Assembly: GCF_023115445.1 (NCBI RefSeq)
Contig: NZ_JALDUI010000008.1
Location: 1 to 64,000 of the forward strand
DNA from: Streptococcus sp. oral taxon 431
GTDB lineage: Bacteria; Bacillota; Bacilli; Lactobacillales; Streptococcaceae
Reading direction: 5' to 3'
DNA length: 64,000 bases
The notes beneath the pieces are model-generated. The model was not told where the DNA came from. It saw nothing but the letters and a program-made list of their open reading frames with translations, and searched no databases. Each line of letters begins with the position of its first letter. The stretch's first letter is position 1. A program made the position numbers and the translations under genes. This document shows positions 9,373 through 17,841 of the stretch, piece after piece.

Positions 9373-10149
9373 ATGAAAAAAATAACTGAAAAAATTACAC
9401 GATTTATTGAAAACTTTAAAAATGTTCACGCAGAAGCTCGTAAAATTGGTTTTGCAGGAGTTATGCGTTTGCTTTGGAAAGACCTCTTTGTGGGACGCAG
9501 TCTTTTCCAGTGGCTCTATTTGATTGCTTTATCAAGTGTTCCTCTTATTCTGGAGTTTACACAAAACACAGAAAGTCATGACTGGATTGGTCTCTTGGCC
9601 TCTTGGACAGGGATTGTCTGCGTTATCTTAGTAGCTGAAGGTCGAGCTAGTAACTACCTTTTTGGAGCTATTAACTCTGCAATCTATTTGGTCCTAGCTA
9701 TGAATGCGACTTTCTATGGTGAAGTTTTGACGACTGTTTACTTCTTTGTCATGCAGCCTATTGGTCTCTATACTTGGTTGTCTAATCGGATCAATGAGCA
9801 AGGAAGACCAGAGGAGTCTCACTTTGAAGCTAAGAAACTTGGTCTGATTGATTGGCTCAAGTACTTGGCTTTGACTGCCATCATCTGGATTGGCATGGGA
9901 TTAGCCTACCAAAGTATCAGCAGTGCTCGTCCTTTCCGTGATAGTGTTACCGATGCGACCAATGGTGTTGGTCAGCTCTTGATGACACGTCTTTACCGTG
10001 AGCAATGGATTTTCTGGATTGCAACCAATCTCTTTAGTATCTACCTCTGGTGGGGTGAAAACATCCATATCCAAGGGATGTACTGGGTTTATACCATCAA
10101 TAGTCTAGTCGGTTGGTACCAATGGACTAAGGCTGTCAAGGAGGGATAA
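9373..10149 (+). CDS. pnuC: Nicotinamide riboside transporter PnuC
   Basis: 258 residues, a multi-spanning membrane protein of the PnuC family. Typical features are the NYLFGAINSAIYLVLAM segment, the FVMQPIGLYTWL helix and the closing WGENIHIQGMYWVYTIN. The start follows AGGAGAAGAAA. It sits between nadR and the Nudix gene with almost no spacing. Facilitated uptake of nicotinamide riboside, trapped by NadR phosphorylation, is the expected function. Confidence 0.92.
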   Translation: MKKITEKITRFIENFKNVHAEARKIGFAGVMRLLWKDLFVGRSLFQWLYLIALSSVPLILEFTQNTESHDWIGLLASWTGIVCVILVAEGRASNYLFGAINSAIYLVLAMNATFYGEVLTTVYFFVMQPIGLYTWLSNRINEQGRPEESHFEAKKLGLIDWLKYLALTAIIWIGMGLAYQSISSARPFRDSVTDATNGVGQLLMTRLYREQWIFWIATNLFSIYLWWGENIHIQGMYWVYTINSLVGWYQWTKAVKEG

Positions 10150-10150
10150 G

Positions 10151-10924
10151 ATGACTGAAACGATAATCCCGGCTGGAATGACAGAGAGAGAATATTTTGA
10201 GATTCATGCGACTGAGAAGGAATTTTTAGACTGGTACTGCAAACAGGATCTTCCTCAGTATGAAAAACCGAGCGTGACGGTGGATATGGTAGCTTATTGC
10301 TTTGTGGAAGGGAAAATCAAACTCTTGCTAATTCGTCGCAAGGCCCATCCTTATCAAAACTGTTTGGCTTTGGTCGGTGGTTTTATGGATAAGAGCGAAG
10401 ATGCAAGGCATGCTTGTCAGCGTGAAGTGAGAGAGGAGGTTAATCTTGACCTTCCTTTGGAAAAAATCGAACAGTTGATGACAGTGTCTACCCCAGGTCG
10501 TGATCCGCGGGGCTGGACGGTTACTATCGCCCACTTGGTGTATCTACCTAGCAGAGCACTCGATCTCGTTCAAGCTGGAGATGATGCCAAGGATGTGGTT
10601 TTTGTCGATGTCGATTTTCAGACGGGCAAGTGCTTCCTAGAGGGACTAGAGCTGGGGGAGCAAGCCTTCGCCTTTGACCATTATGCCATTATTCAAGAAT
10701 CCATCAAACGAATCCAAGGCCGTCTCGATTGGAACCCAACCTTCCTTTATCTGTTGGAGGAGGAATTCACTGTCTATGAAGGAACCGAATTAGTCAATCT
10801 CATCAACCCAGGACGACCAATCGTCAGCAATAACTTTCTTGTAAAATACGGAGAATATGTAGAAGAAGTTGGGCTCAAACGAGTTCCTAAAAAGAAACCA
10901 AGAAAAACCTATCGATTGAAATAA
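10151..10924 (+). CDS. Nudix protein with probable C-terminal winged helix, NrtR-like
   Basis: 257 residues. The Nudix box GGFMDKSEDARHACQREVRE begins near residue 76 and continues EEVNL, so the G-x5-E-x7-REVxEE catalytic frame is intact. The last ~75 residues (from about WNPTFLYLL) look like the winged-helix tail of NrtR-type regulators, ending in basic KRVPKKKPRKTYRL. It starts one base after the pnuC stop. It may be an ADP-ribose/NADH-type hydrolase, a regulator of NAD metabolism, or both. The catalytic residues appear complete, whereas some NrtR regulators have lost them. Confidence 0.8.
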   Translation: MTETIIPAGMTEREYFEIHATEKEFLDWYCKQDLPQYEKPSVTVDMVAYCFVEGKIKLLLIRRKAHPYQNCLALVGGFMDKSEDARHACQREVREEVNLDLPLEKIEQLMTVSTPGRDPRGWTVTIAHLVYLPSRALDLVQAGDDAKDVVFVDVDFQTGKCFLEGLELGEQAFAFDHYAIIQESIKRIQGRLDWNPTFLYLLEEEFTVYEGTELVNLINPGRPIVSNNFLVKYGEYVEEVGLKRVPKKKPRKTYRLK

Positions 10925-11091
10925 AAGGTTTGGGAGCAGAAATCGATAGCCCAAGTCTTGATTTCCTAGTTTCAATCCTGAGAAGTTTCAACAAGTCCGA
11001 TGACTGGTTGAACTTGAGAATAGAGAAAATACAGTTTGTGTCAAAAGTCAATTCAGCCATCGTGTCAAAGACTTATTAGTCATAAAAAAGC

Positions 11092-11120
11092 GAGGTCGGG
11101 AAAAATCTCGACCTCTTTTT
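11092..11120. terminator. Bidirectional terminator between convergent genes
   Basis: The arms GAGGTCG (11092-11098) and CGACCTC (11109-11115) are followed by TTTTT, with an A-run on the left. It lies between the Nudix gene and the leftward small membrane gene. The preceding ~165 bases hold no gene I can support. Confidence 0.85.
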
Positions 11121-11125
11121 GACTA

Positions 11126-11356
11126 CTAAGGATGTTTATCTTTCTTTGAATTGCTCATGATTCGAATGAATAAATCCTTGTATTTATATTTTAAATAGGT
11201 TTCGTGTAAATACAATAAAGCCACGTAGACAATCATGAAAATAGCAGTTAGGTAGAACAAATCAAATGTTGTTTGAGCGTAATGAGTAGCTGCCCCATAA
11301 GAAACGAAAGCATCTAAAATCACCCAAGGAAGATACTTGTAATATTTACTTAACAT
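11126..11356 (-). CDS. Small hypothetical membrane protein
   Basis: 76 residues with two predicted membrane helices (about 8-25 and 33-52) and a basic, lysine-rich C terminus. I chose the ATG at 11356 because GGAGGTG (11364-11370) lies 7 bases upstream; a longer reading frame beginning at 11404 lacks such a site. The family is not recognised. It is transcribed leftward, alone, and converges on the NAD operon. Confidence 0.65.
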   Translation of the reverse strand: MLSKYYKYLPWVILDAFVSYGAATHYAQTTFDLFYLTAIFMIVYVALLYLHETYLKYKYKDLFIRIMSNSKKDKHP

Positions 11357-11554
11357 AAGCCTACACCTCCAATATCCTATCTCAATTTTATTATAGCCCT
11401 TCAAGAAAAAAATGCAAGCGATTACACTTTGAAATATAGCACTTTATCAGGAAGAACTTTTGTGTTTTTTAAAATTCTTTACGAATAAAAGATATAAGAG
11501 GGGTAAGAAAATAAATGTACTAAAAAATAATTCTAAAAAATTTTAGATAAATAG

Positions 11555-11583
11555 TTGACAGATTTAAAAACAAATATTACAAT
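11555..11583 (+). promoter_or_regulatory. Promoter of the serine-rich lipoprotein gene
   Basis: TTGACA at 11555-11560 and TACAAT at 11578-11583, 17-base spacing, in a very AT-rich stretch. Confidence 0.7.
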
Positions 11584-11636
11584 AATGTTACAAAAATATT
11601 TCTTAATATTTCAAAAATGTTACAAAGGAGCATAAC

Positions 11637-12335
11637 ATGAAAACTAAAACTTCTATCAGATTAATGGCCGTAACTGTACTCGCTTCAACATTACTATTGG
11701 GGGCTTGTGGTAATAAGAAAGAAAATACCACAAGTGATAGTTCTAGCAAGACAACACAAGCATCTTCTAGTTCTAAGGCCAGTTCTTCAAGTAAAGAGAA
11801 CAAAACTCAGAAGTCCTCAAGTTCAACTTCATCAGAAAAAGCTAAGACCTCCTCTTCTGACCAGTCAGAAACTACTGCAAATCAATCCCCAACAACACCA
11901 GCACCAGCACAAGAAACAAGACAGAGCCAAGAAGCTTATAACCAACAGGCATCTTCGCAAACTCCCTCAAATCAACAAGGTTCTCAAGCACAGACTAGCC
12001 AGTCAACTTATGATCCAACTACTGACCGCAAACTTCAAGATAAGCAAGCAGAACACAACAAACGTTACAAGGGTGTTCTAACCATGGTTGATGGAGATTT
12101 CTCTGCTGCAGCTGGCAACTGGAAGGGGGCTAATGGCGAGACTATCACTGTTTCATCAGGTGGTCAATTTACAGTAGAATCTGCTGATGGTAAGAAAGAA
12201 AACTACTCGATCCAAGGCTATGCCTATACCCTTGATGATGGTAAATATAATGCCAAAATTGGTGGTGGAAAAGTCATTCAAATTACAACAGGTGCAGATG
12301 GTACTGTTTCAAGTGTTACTTTGATTAAGCCATAG
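11637..12335 (+). CDS. Serine/threonine-rich lipoprotein with a C-terminal DUF6287-like domain
   Basis: 232 residues. The signal peptide ends in the lipobox LLGAC (Cys near residue 24). A long low-complexity Ser/Thr/Gln linker (about 28-128) is followed by a compact domain from LTMVDGDFSAAAGNW to the end, rich in Gly and beta-strand patterns, which I relate to DUF6287. ACAAAGGAGCATAAC precedes the ATG. It is probably a surface-tethered protein whose linker crosses the cell wall. The function is unknown. It is flanked by its own promoter and a gap with no clear operon partner. Confidence 0.8.
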   Translation: MKTKTSIRLMAVTVLASTLLLGACGNKKENTTSDSSSKTTQASSSSKASSSSKENKTQKSSSSTSSEKAKTSSSDQSETTANQSPTTPAPAQETRQSQEAYNQQASSQTPSNQQGSQAQTSQSTYDPTTDRKLQDKQAEHNKRYKGVLTMVDGDFSAAAGNWKGANGETITVSSGGQFTVESADGKKENYSIQGYAYTLDDGKYNAKIGGGKVIQITTGADGTVSSVTLIKP

Positions 12336-12504
12336 ACTTCAGTACAGAAATAATTTGTTTAAAAATAGTTCAGTTGATGAGTATTACAGTATTTCGATTT
12401 GATAAGACATCATAAATGAACTCCAGAGATGAGATTAACTTAGGAGTATATGTAATTATGTCTACCTGAACTGACCGTTTTTCACTTAGTTTCTCCGAGA
12501 GAAG

Positions 12505-12513
12505 TGGTATAAT
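12505..12513 (+). promoter_or_regulatory. Extended -10 promoter
   Basis: TGGTATAAT upstream of the DUF1275 gene; no convincing -35 hexamer, as is common for extended -10 promoters in this group. Confidence 0.65.
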
Positions 12514-12545
12514 GAATGCATTAAAGGAAAACGAGTGATGAATCA

Positions 12546-13232
12546 ATGCCAGATAAATTAATTTTACCTCAAAACACACGACTCATGGGAGTGTTCCTGG
12601 GTTTTATAGGTGGTTCTTTGGATGTATTCTGTCATATCCAGTACCATAGTTTGGTGGCAACGCAGACAGGGAATATTCTTCTACTGATATCAGATTGGCA
12701 CGATTCACATGTTATCAATACCATATTGCGATTCTGCTCGATTATATTCTTTTCCCTAGGTTTTCTTTTTGCCTTGTACATGAAAGAATATCGCAAAACA
12801 GCCTATTGGCGGGTTAAGATGCTACTTCCTTTATTTATCGGGACCCTTGTTCTGCCCTTCTTTTCCCGCTTTCCTTTATTAGAAGTTCCTTTTATTGCTT
12901 TTGGAACAGGCATGATGATGCTAACATTTACGGGTAGTTTGATTGAAGATCATCCCTATGTCATTTTTATGACCTCTGGAAATTACCGAAAAATGTTGAC
13001 TGCTTTGTATCGCATCGTTAGAGGAGAAGGAGATGTTCAAGAATATCGTCGCCAATCCTTGAACTATGGAATTGTTGTAGGAAGTTTCGTAGTGGGTGCC
13101 ATTAGCTTGGCTGTATCTATGCATTTTTTTCATGAATGGTCTATCTGGATTGTCAGCTTCAATTTGTTTTTGATCATGTCCTACTATATTGCTAGAGTGA
13201 AGCAGCTCGATTTGCAAGATGAAAATATATAA
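12546..13232 (+). CDS. DUF1275 (YoaK) family membrane protein
   Basis: 228 residues with about six hydrophobic segments. The opening GFIGGSLDVFCHIQYHSLVATQTGN matches the conserved start of YoaK/DUF1275 proteins, in which a glycine-rich segment and TGN are nearly invariant. The biochemical function of the family is unknown. The only nearby ribosome-site-like sequence (AAAGGA) is rather far from the ATG at 12546, so the start is less certain than the gene. It ends at a strong terminator into which an intron-like sequence is butted. Confidence 0.8.
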   Translation: MPDKLILPQNTRLMGVFLGFIGGSLDVFCHIQYHSLVATQTGNILLLISDWHDSHVINTILRFCSIIFFSLGFLFALYMKEYRKTAYWRVKMLLPLFIGTLVLPFFSRFPLLEVPFIAFGTGMMMLTFTGSLIEDHPYVIFMTSGNYRKMLTALYRIVRGEGDVQEYRRQSLNYGIVVGSFVVGAISLAVSMHFFHEWSIWIVSFNLFLIMSYYIARVKQLDLQDENI

Positions 13233-13269
13233 AAATGGCAAATCTCTCAAATTGAGATTTGCCATTTTT
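13232..13269 (+). terminator. Strong terminator after the DUF1275 gene
   Basis: Sixteen-base perfect arms (AAAAATGGCAAATCTC at 13232-13247 and its complement at 13254-13269) ending in TTTTT. The group II intron-like sequence begins immediately after it. Confidence 0.95.
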
Positions 13270-13270
13270 G

Positions 13271-13740
13271 GTATGATGGCCATGTCGTACATCTGAGGTG
13301 AAAGTCCTCCGTGGGCTCCTCGCTACCAGTGAACTTTTGAGTAACTGAATTTGTCCATTCGGGGATGGATAAACTATTTCTCATTGGGAAATATGAGGCG
13401 CATAGTCACCAGCGTAGATGAGCGATTGCGAACTCGCCTACAAGTGATTATCTGGAAGTAATGGAAAAAGAAACCTAGTTAACTGTGGGCCCTACTTAAG
13501 TTAGGAATTACTAAATGGATAGCAGATAAGGTATCTGGCCGGGGTGACCACTATCAATTAGGGCTCAGAGGTCGGTACTTAAACGTGATATATCAAAACC
13601 AGTCCTCGAAAACGTGGACTGGTTTCTTACTTGGTTTACTACCTTGAACGACATGTGTTAAAAGTTAGTTGGACCGCCGTATGCCGAATGGTACGTACCG
13701 TGGTGGGAGAGGGGCTAGTCTTAGTCCATGTTCTATATGA
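13271..13740 (+). ncRNA. ORF-less, degenerate group II intron-like RNA
   Basis: A ~470-base non-coding stretch with domain-I-like text at the 5' side (ATCTGAGGTGAAAGTCCTCC near 13291, GGCCGGGGTGACCAC near 13538) and a domain V-like hairpin near 13670-13704 (ACCGCCGTATGCC, GAAT loop, GGTACGTACCGTGGT) with a C-C mismatch. A domain VI-like stem GGGCTA/TAGTCC follows near 13712-13727. There is no reverse transcriptase gene; a separate hairpin around 13597-13627 occupies the domain IV position. Insertion directly behind a terminator is typical of group IIC introns. It is probably a splicing-defective relic. Confidence 0.6.
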
Positions 13741-13795
13741 TAATATGTATTTAAATAGAAATATTTACTTCATTTTTCTAAAATTCAATGTTTAC

Positions 13796-14611
13796 TCAGT
13801 ATGAGGATTTTGAAAGATCGAGATCTAGATTTAGATACATTTTTTCTGAAGACAAATCATTTTGACCACTGAGCAAGAGATTTTCAAAAAAAGCTGTTAA
13901 AAACTCAGGACGTCGCTGTAAAATCTTTGCATTATCTAATACCAAGGCATCACGAAAATACTTGGCATGTTGCTGAAATGGTGTATTATCAATATCAAAA
14001 CCAAACTCACGAAGATACTGAATCAAAAACACAGTTACCGTCCGAGTGTTTCCTTCGCGAAATGGATGAATCTGCCAGATTCCTGAAATAAAATGCTGGA
14101 TTTGTTTAACCATATCCGCCTGTGTTTGTGTCGCATATGCAACTTGTCTTTCCTGATTAAAATCATAATCCAAGGTCATTTGAATCATAGAGTAATCAGA
14201 GTAGACAACACTTTCACCATTCAAAACAGGTTCATTCTTTGTGATATTGGTCTGACGAAATTGCTCCACCGGAATAGAGGGTTCAAATATATCCTGAAAC
14301 AATTCCTTATGGATAGCAAGTAGGGTCGCAGGACTGAAGCTAAAGCCTCTTCGAGATAATAGTTCCACGATACGAAGAGAAACCAAGTCTGCCTCCTCTG
14401 TACTTGCATCAATGGTATGATGATAAGCCTTTGCATCTTCATAAACCTGCTCGTAAGTCAGTTCACCTCGGGATTGTTTCTCAGCCAAAGATTTCATATA
14501 CTCTGATGGCACTAGATTATCAACCTTCTGTAGACCAAAACCGATCTGCCATAAATCACGCTTAGTTTCATAAGACAAGTTTGGATTGTCAATGTTGTAA
14601 GTTGATTGCAT
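13796..14611 (-). CDS. Fic family protein
   Basis: 271 residues. The Fic catalytic motif HPFREGNTRT is complete near residue 181, fitting HxFx(D/E)GN(G/K)R, so AMP or other nucleotide transfer to a target hydroxyl is possible. The flap region GESVVYSDYSMI lies upstream as expected. AAAGGACC sits just before the ATG. A helix around residues 70-85 (DASTEEADLVSLRIVEL) lies where class II Fic proteins carry their inhibitory helix, but the (S/T)xxxE(G/N) motif is not clearly present. No separate antitoxin gene is adjacent. The target is unknown; it could be a toxin or a housekeeping AMPylator. Confidence 0.88.
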   Translation of the reverse strand: MQSTYNIDNPNLSYETKRDLWQIGFGLQKVDNLVPSEYMKSLAEKQSRGELTYEQVYEDAKAYHHTIDASTEEADLVSLRIVELLSRRGFSFSPATLLAIHKELFQDIFEPSIPVEQFRQTNITKNEPVLNGESVVYSDYSMIQMTLDYDFNQERQVAYATQTQADMVKQIQHFISGIWQIHPFREGNTRTVTVFLIQYLREFGFDIDNTPFQQHAKYFRDALVLDNAKILQRRPEFLTAFFENLLLSGQNDLSSEKMYLNLDLDLSKSSY

Positions 14612-15137
14612 AGAAAGGTCCTTTCAATTGTTTTTCTGTGTCATCGGTAAATGGTGAAATGGGTATGGAATTGGCGTAAATTATAAAAATCCTTCACAAT
14701 AAGTTCTATGAAGAGAAATAATGAAAGAGTTATATTCAACATCCCATGCACTCATTTGTAATGCCTTTTGGATGAATGGTTGGATTAAATGAATAATTCT
14801 AGCTTGTATACTTATCAAACTCATAGGCTACACCATTTTGAACTCGTTGGTTTGTTCAAATCCCTCCAACACCTGAGAAGAATGCTGCAATCTTGTACTT
14901 CTCAGGTCGGTTCGAACTTAGAAGGTTTGTTGTGTAGGAAGTTGCTTTCTAGAAATTCTTAACAAGAGTAGTATATCATAGATTTAACGAATGTTTATTA
15001 ATTCTTTTTCACCTAAAGATTTCAATTTTATTGACATCTAATTTACCTTTTATTATCTTGTTGGTTCACCTTGTCATATTACAGTCCTTTTCAGTGAATC
15101 TGTGTCTCGTATAAAAATAAACTAAAAATTAACCAAA
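14612..15137. other. Gap of ~525 bases with one hairpin
   Basis: There is no supportable gene. The clearest structure is a perfect 10-base inverted repeat (ACCTGAGAAG at 14871-14880, CTTCTCAGGT at 14898-14907) with an 17-base loop and no T-run. It lies between the large membrane-protein gene and fic, both leftward, so the fic promoter must be here. The sequence GTTCAAATCC resembles a tRNA T-arm, but no stem supports that. Confidence 0.5.
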
Positions 15138-17771
15138 CTATTTATAACGATATCTCCTCGTTTGCTTTATATCAATATTACTATTCTGGGTGTTTAAAAT
15201 ATCATTTAATTTAGAAACTATCTCTCTTTTATTAGAAGTTGAAACTTTTTCAAAATCACAAATTTTTTCAGAAATAGTATCTACATACTCCTCGATTGTC
15301 ATATTGAAATTCAATTGTTTCTCTAATTTATATTTAAATCCATTGATAAATTCTTTGTCTTGATATAAATCAAAATAATAACTATCAATAAGTTTCAAAA
15401 TATAAAAATCTAAGATATTACTACTATTATTAAAGAGCCATTTAAATTCTCCCATTGAATCAAATATAACTCTATTATTAAAGTTAGGGTTAAGGTTATT
15501 TCTTAAAACATGCTCTAATCTTAGTAATCCGGTTAAAGATAATTTTCCAGAAACGTATTGGAGATTAATATCTCCTTCACTCAAAATATACTCAATTATA
15601 AATTGCAAGTCATTTTTGTGCCAGTTGTAATACTCTTTTTTAAATAAACCGGGTAACATATCAGTGAAAATAAAATAGTCTACACAAATTTCATTATTGA
15701 ATTCATTATTATTAAATTTTTCAAACCTATTTCTAGGGGAATGATTTCTTTCAGTTAACAACCACTGGATATACAATATTTTAAATTTTGACATCCTGTG
15801 TCTATTTCCAAATTTCTCAAACCAAGTAATAGTATTGATTTTGTCATTACGAGTGTTCCATAATTTATCTAAAAATTCTTTTGTAATACGATGATTGATA
15901 TCGGTACTTAATAAAATATTTTTTGCTTTATGAAATAAATAATCTTGATGGTTTTTATTTTCATCCATTATTTTTTTGATATGAGTATCATAAAAATTAA
16001 TATTATTATCCCAAAGATCACCATCTGTGTATAATAATTGATATAGCATGAATGCTAAGCAATACTCTTCATTCATACTCAAGATAAGTTTCTGTATTTT
16101 TTGAGCCTTTAATTTTTGTTTTTTCTGCTCCTCACTATCATCTCCTTTAACTTTCAGTTGACTAAAATCTTCAATTCTTCCTCTATCTAAGTAATTAAAA
16201 CAGATTTCTGAATAAAACATACTGTTATAGAAATCATTCCGTTTACTCCCATCAAACTCATAATACAACTTTTTAAATTCTGGAAGAGAAAACTCTCTTT
16301 CACCTCGCTCGTATTTTTTGAATAGCTGATTTAATTTAAAACGTAAAAAATCTTCATTTTGTCTTTGCAATTCTTTCTCATCTTTGGAATTTTTAATAGA
16401 TTGTAACTCACTCTTCAAGTCTTCAACTATTACATTTAGATTGATGTTTTTGTTATTAATAAGAGTCTCAAATAGATATTCTTTGATTTTATAATCGCTT
16501 GATTGTCTCCAGTATACTCTCGTAGGTTTCTCAATTTGTAAAACTTCAAATGTACCATCTTTTTTCTCAAGACTTTGGAAAACTCTAAGATCCTGCTCAA
16601 TTAGTTCTTTCCATGTATTCGAAAGAATATTATCCTGAAATTTCTTCAAAAATTCCCACTTATATTTGCAATACTTTCTATAGAAGTTATAGAAATCAGA
16701 AATTTGCTTAGATGAAAGCTTTTCTAAATATTCATCGATTGAGTAAGCTAAGTTATAATTTCTCCAATATTCTTTATGAAAGATAGAAAATACAAAGTCA
16801 TTACGCTCTTCTACATCAATTAATAAAAAACGATTTTCTAGAAAGACGGATACAAAATTATCGACATATTCATCTGGTTTTTTATATACTTTCCAAAATA
16901 ACTCCTTCATTTCTCTTTGAAGAGAGATAGAAATTTCCTCATTAACACTTGTTTTCCTTAATTCTCTTATTTTTTTCATCTCAGCAGATGACGAATCTTG
17001 TTTTTGAATTTTTTTATGAATCCCTTCGGCGTTTAATCTAAAAACATTATAAGCAACACTTATATTCAATTTAAGTAGATGAATATAAATCATGATTACT
17101 ATTCCTGAACTTGCTTGCCAAATATATTCAAAATAATACGGTTGATGAATAAAATTACTTAAAACAGGCATTGCAACTGTGAGGAGTAAAAGAACATGGA
17201 ATAATTTTGTCCGAGTGAATCTTGACCAAATTGATTTATCTAGCATGAATTTAGTCTTGCTTACTCCCAGATAATAAGTCTTATCATTTTCCGTTAAAAA
17301 TTGAAGAAAACCAACGTATATACCATACAGACTAAATACTCCTATTTCAAAACTAATTAACTCAACGATATTGGTATCGGTATTTTGAAACGAAACTGTG
17401 GGCACTTTATAAAACTCTTGAACATAGATTAATGTTATCAGTAATAAAAGCAAGACAATCTCACTTATATCTCGCATATGAATACTAATTTTATACTTTA
17501 GATAATCCTTAAGATTAATGAACTTCAATATAATATTTCGAACTAGAGGTATACTCAATCCAACAATTCTTAATCCCCACAAAATATCCGATAGAGAATA
17601 AAATAGCAATATAATGATAAGAGCAACATCTAAATTTTGTATTGATGTAGAAATTAATTTACATAACAAATACAAATAACCAATTACTATCACTAAATCT
17701 AGTTTACTACAACCATTAATAAACAAATTAGTAAAGAATAGAAAGAATAAAATCCCAATTAAAATAAACAT
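15138..17771 (-). CDS. Large hypothetical membrane protein, accessory
   Basis: 877 residues. About five to seven hydrophobic segments occupy residues 1-260 and the remaining ~600 residues are a charged, helix-rich, Lys/Asn/Glu-heavy soluble part. I do not recognise a family. The ATG at 17771 is preferred because GGAGG lies just upstream (17776-17780); a TTG at 17801 is the alternative, but it falls where transcription should start. An extended -10 (TGGTATAAT, leftward, 17802-17810) abuts the valS terminator. The strongly AT-rich composition relative to valS and the neighbouring fic and intron relic suggest an acquired island. Confidence 0.8.
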   Translation of the reverse strand: MFILIGILFFLFFTNLFINGCSKLDLVIVIGYLYLLCKLISTSIQNLDVALIIILLFYSLSDILWGLRIVGLSIPLVRNIILKFINLKDYLKYKISIHMRDISEIVLLLLLITLIYVQEFYKVPTVSFQNTDTNIVELISFEIGVFSLYGIYVGFLQFLTENDKTYYLGVSKTKFMLDKSIWSRFTRTKLFHVLLLLTVAMPVLSNFIHQPYYFEYIWQASSGIVIMIYIHLLKLNISVAYNVFRLNAEGIHKKIQKQDSSSAEMKKIRELRKTSVNEEISISLQREMKELFWKVYKKPDEYVDNFVSVFLENRFLLIDVEERNDFVFSIFHKEYWRNYNLAYSIDEYLEKLSSKQISDFYNFYRKYCKYKWEFLKKFQDNILSNTWKELIEQDLRVFQSLEKKDGTFEVLQIEKPTRVYWRQSSDYKIKEYLFETLINNKNINLNVIVEDLKSELQSIKNSKDEKELQRQNEDFLRFKLNQLFKKYERGEREFSLPEFKKLYYEFDGSKRNDFYNSMFYSEICFNYLDRGRIEDFSQLKVKGDDSEEQKKQKLKAQKIQKLILSMNEEYCLAFMLYQLLYTDGDLWDNNINFYDTHIKKIMDENKNHQDYLFHKAKNILLSTDINHRITKEFLDKLWNTRNDKINTITWFEKFGNRHRMSKFKILYIQWLLTERNHSPRNRFEKFNNNEFNNEICVDYFIFTDMLPGLFKKEYYNWHKNDLQFIIEYILSEGDINLQYVSGKLSLTGLLRLEHVLRNNLNPNFNNRVIFDSMGEFKWLFNNSSNILDFYILKLIDSYYFDLYQDKEFINGFKYKLEKQLNFNMTIEEYVDTISEKICDFEKVSTSNKREIVSKLNDILNTQNSNIDIKQTRRYRYK

Positions 17772-17801
17772 ATATCCTCCAAGATAACTTGTTCTTTCCA
17801 A

Positions 17802-17810
17802 ATTATACCA
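17802..17810 (-). promoter_or_regulatory. Extended -10 promoter of the large membrane-protein gene
   Basis: Leftward TGGTATAAT placed directly at the U-tract of the valS terminator; the predicted start leaves a leader of about 25 bases before the ATG at 17771. Confidence 0.65.
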
Positions 17811-17836
17811 AAAACCTCAGCAAATTGCCGAGGTTT
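17809..17836 (-). terminator. valS operon terminator
   Basis: Read leftward: the stem AACCTCGGC/GCTGAGGTT with a short loop, followed by TTTTTGG. It ends the T-box operon. Confidence 0.85.
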
Positions 17837-17841
17837 ATAGT

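Noticed and set aside
14840-14870. A possible tRNA or tmRNA end (GTTCAAATCC).
   Set aside because: No acceptor, anticodon or T-stem pairing could be drawn.
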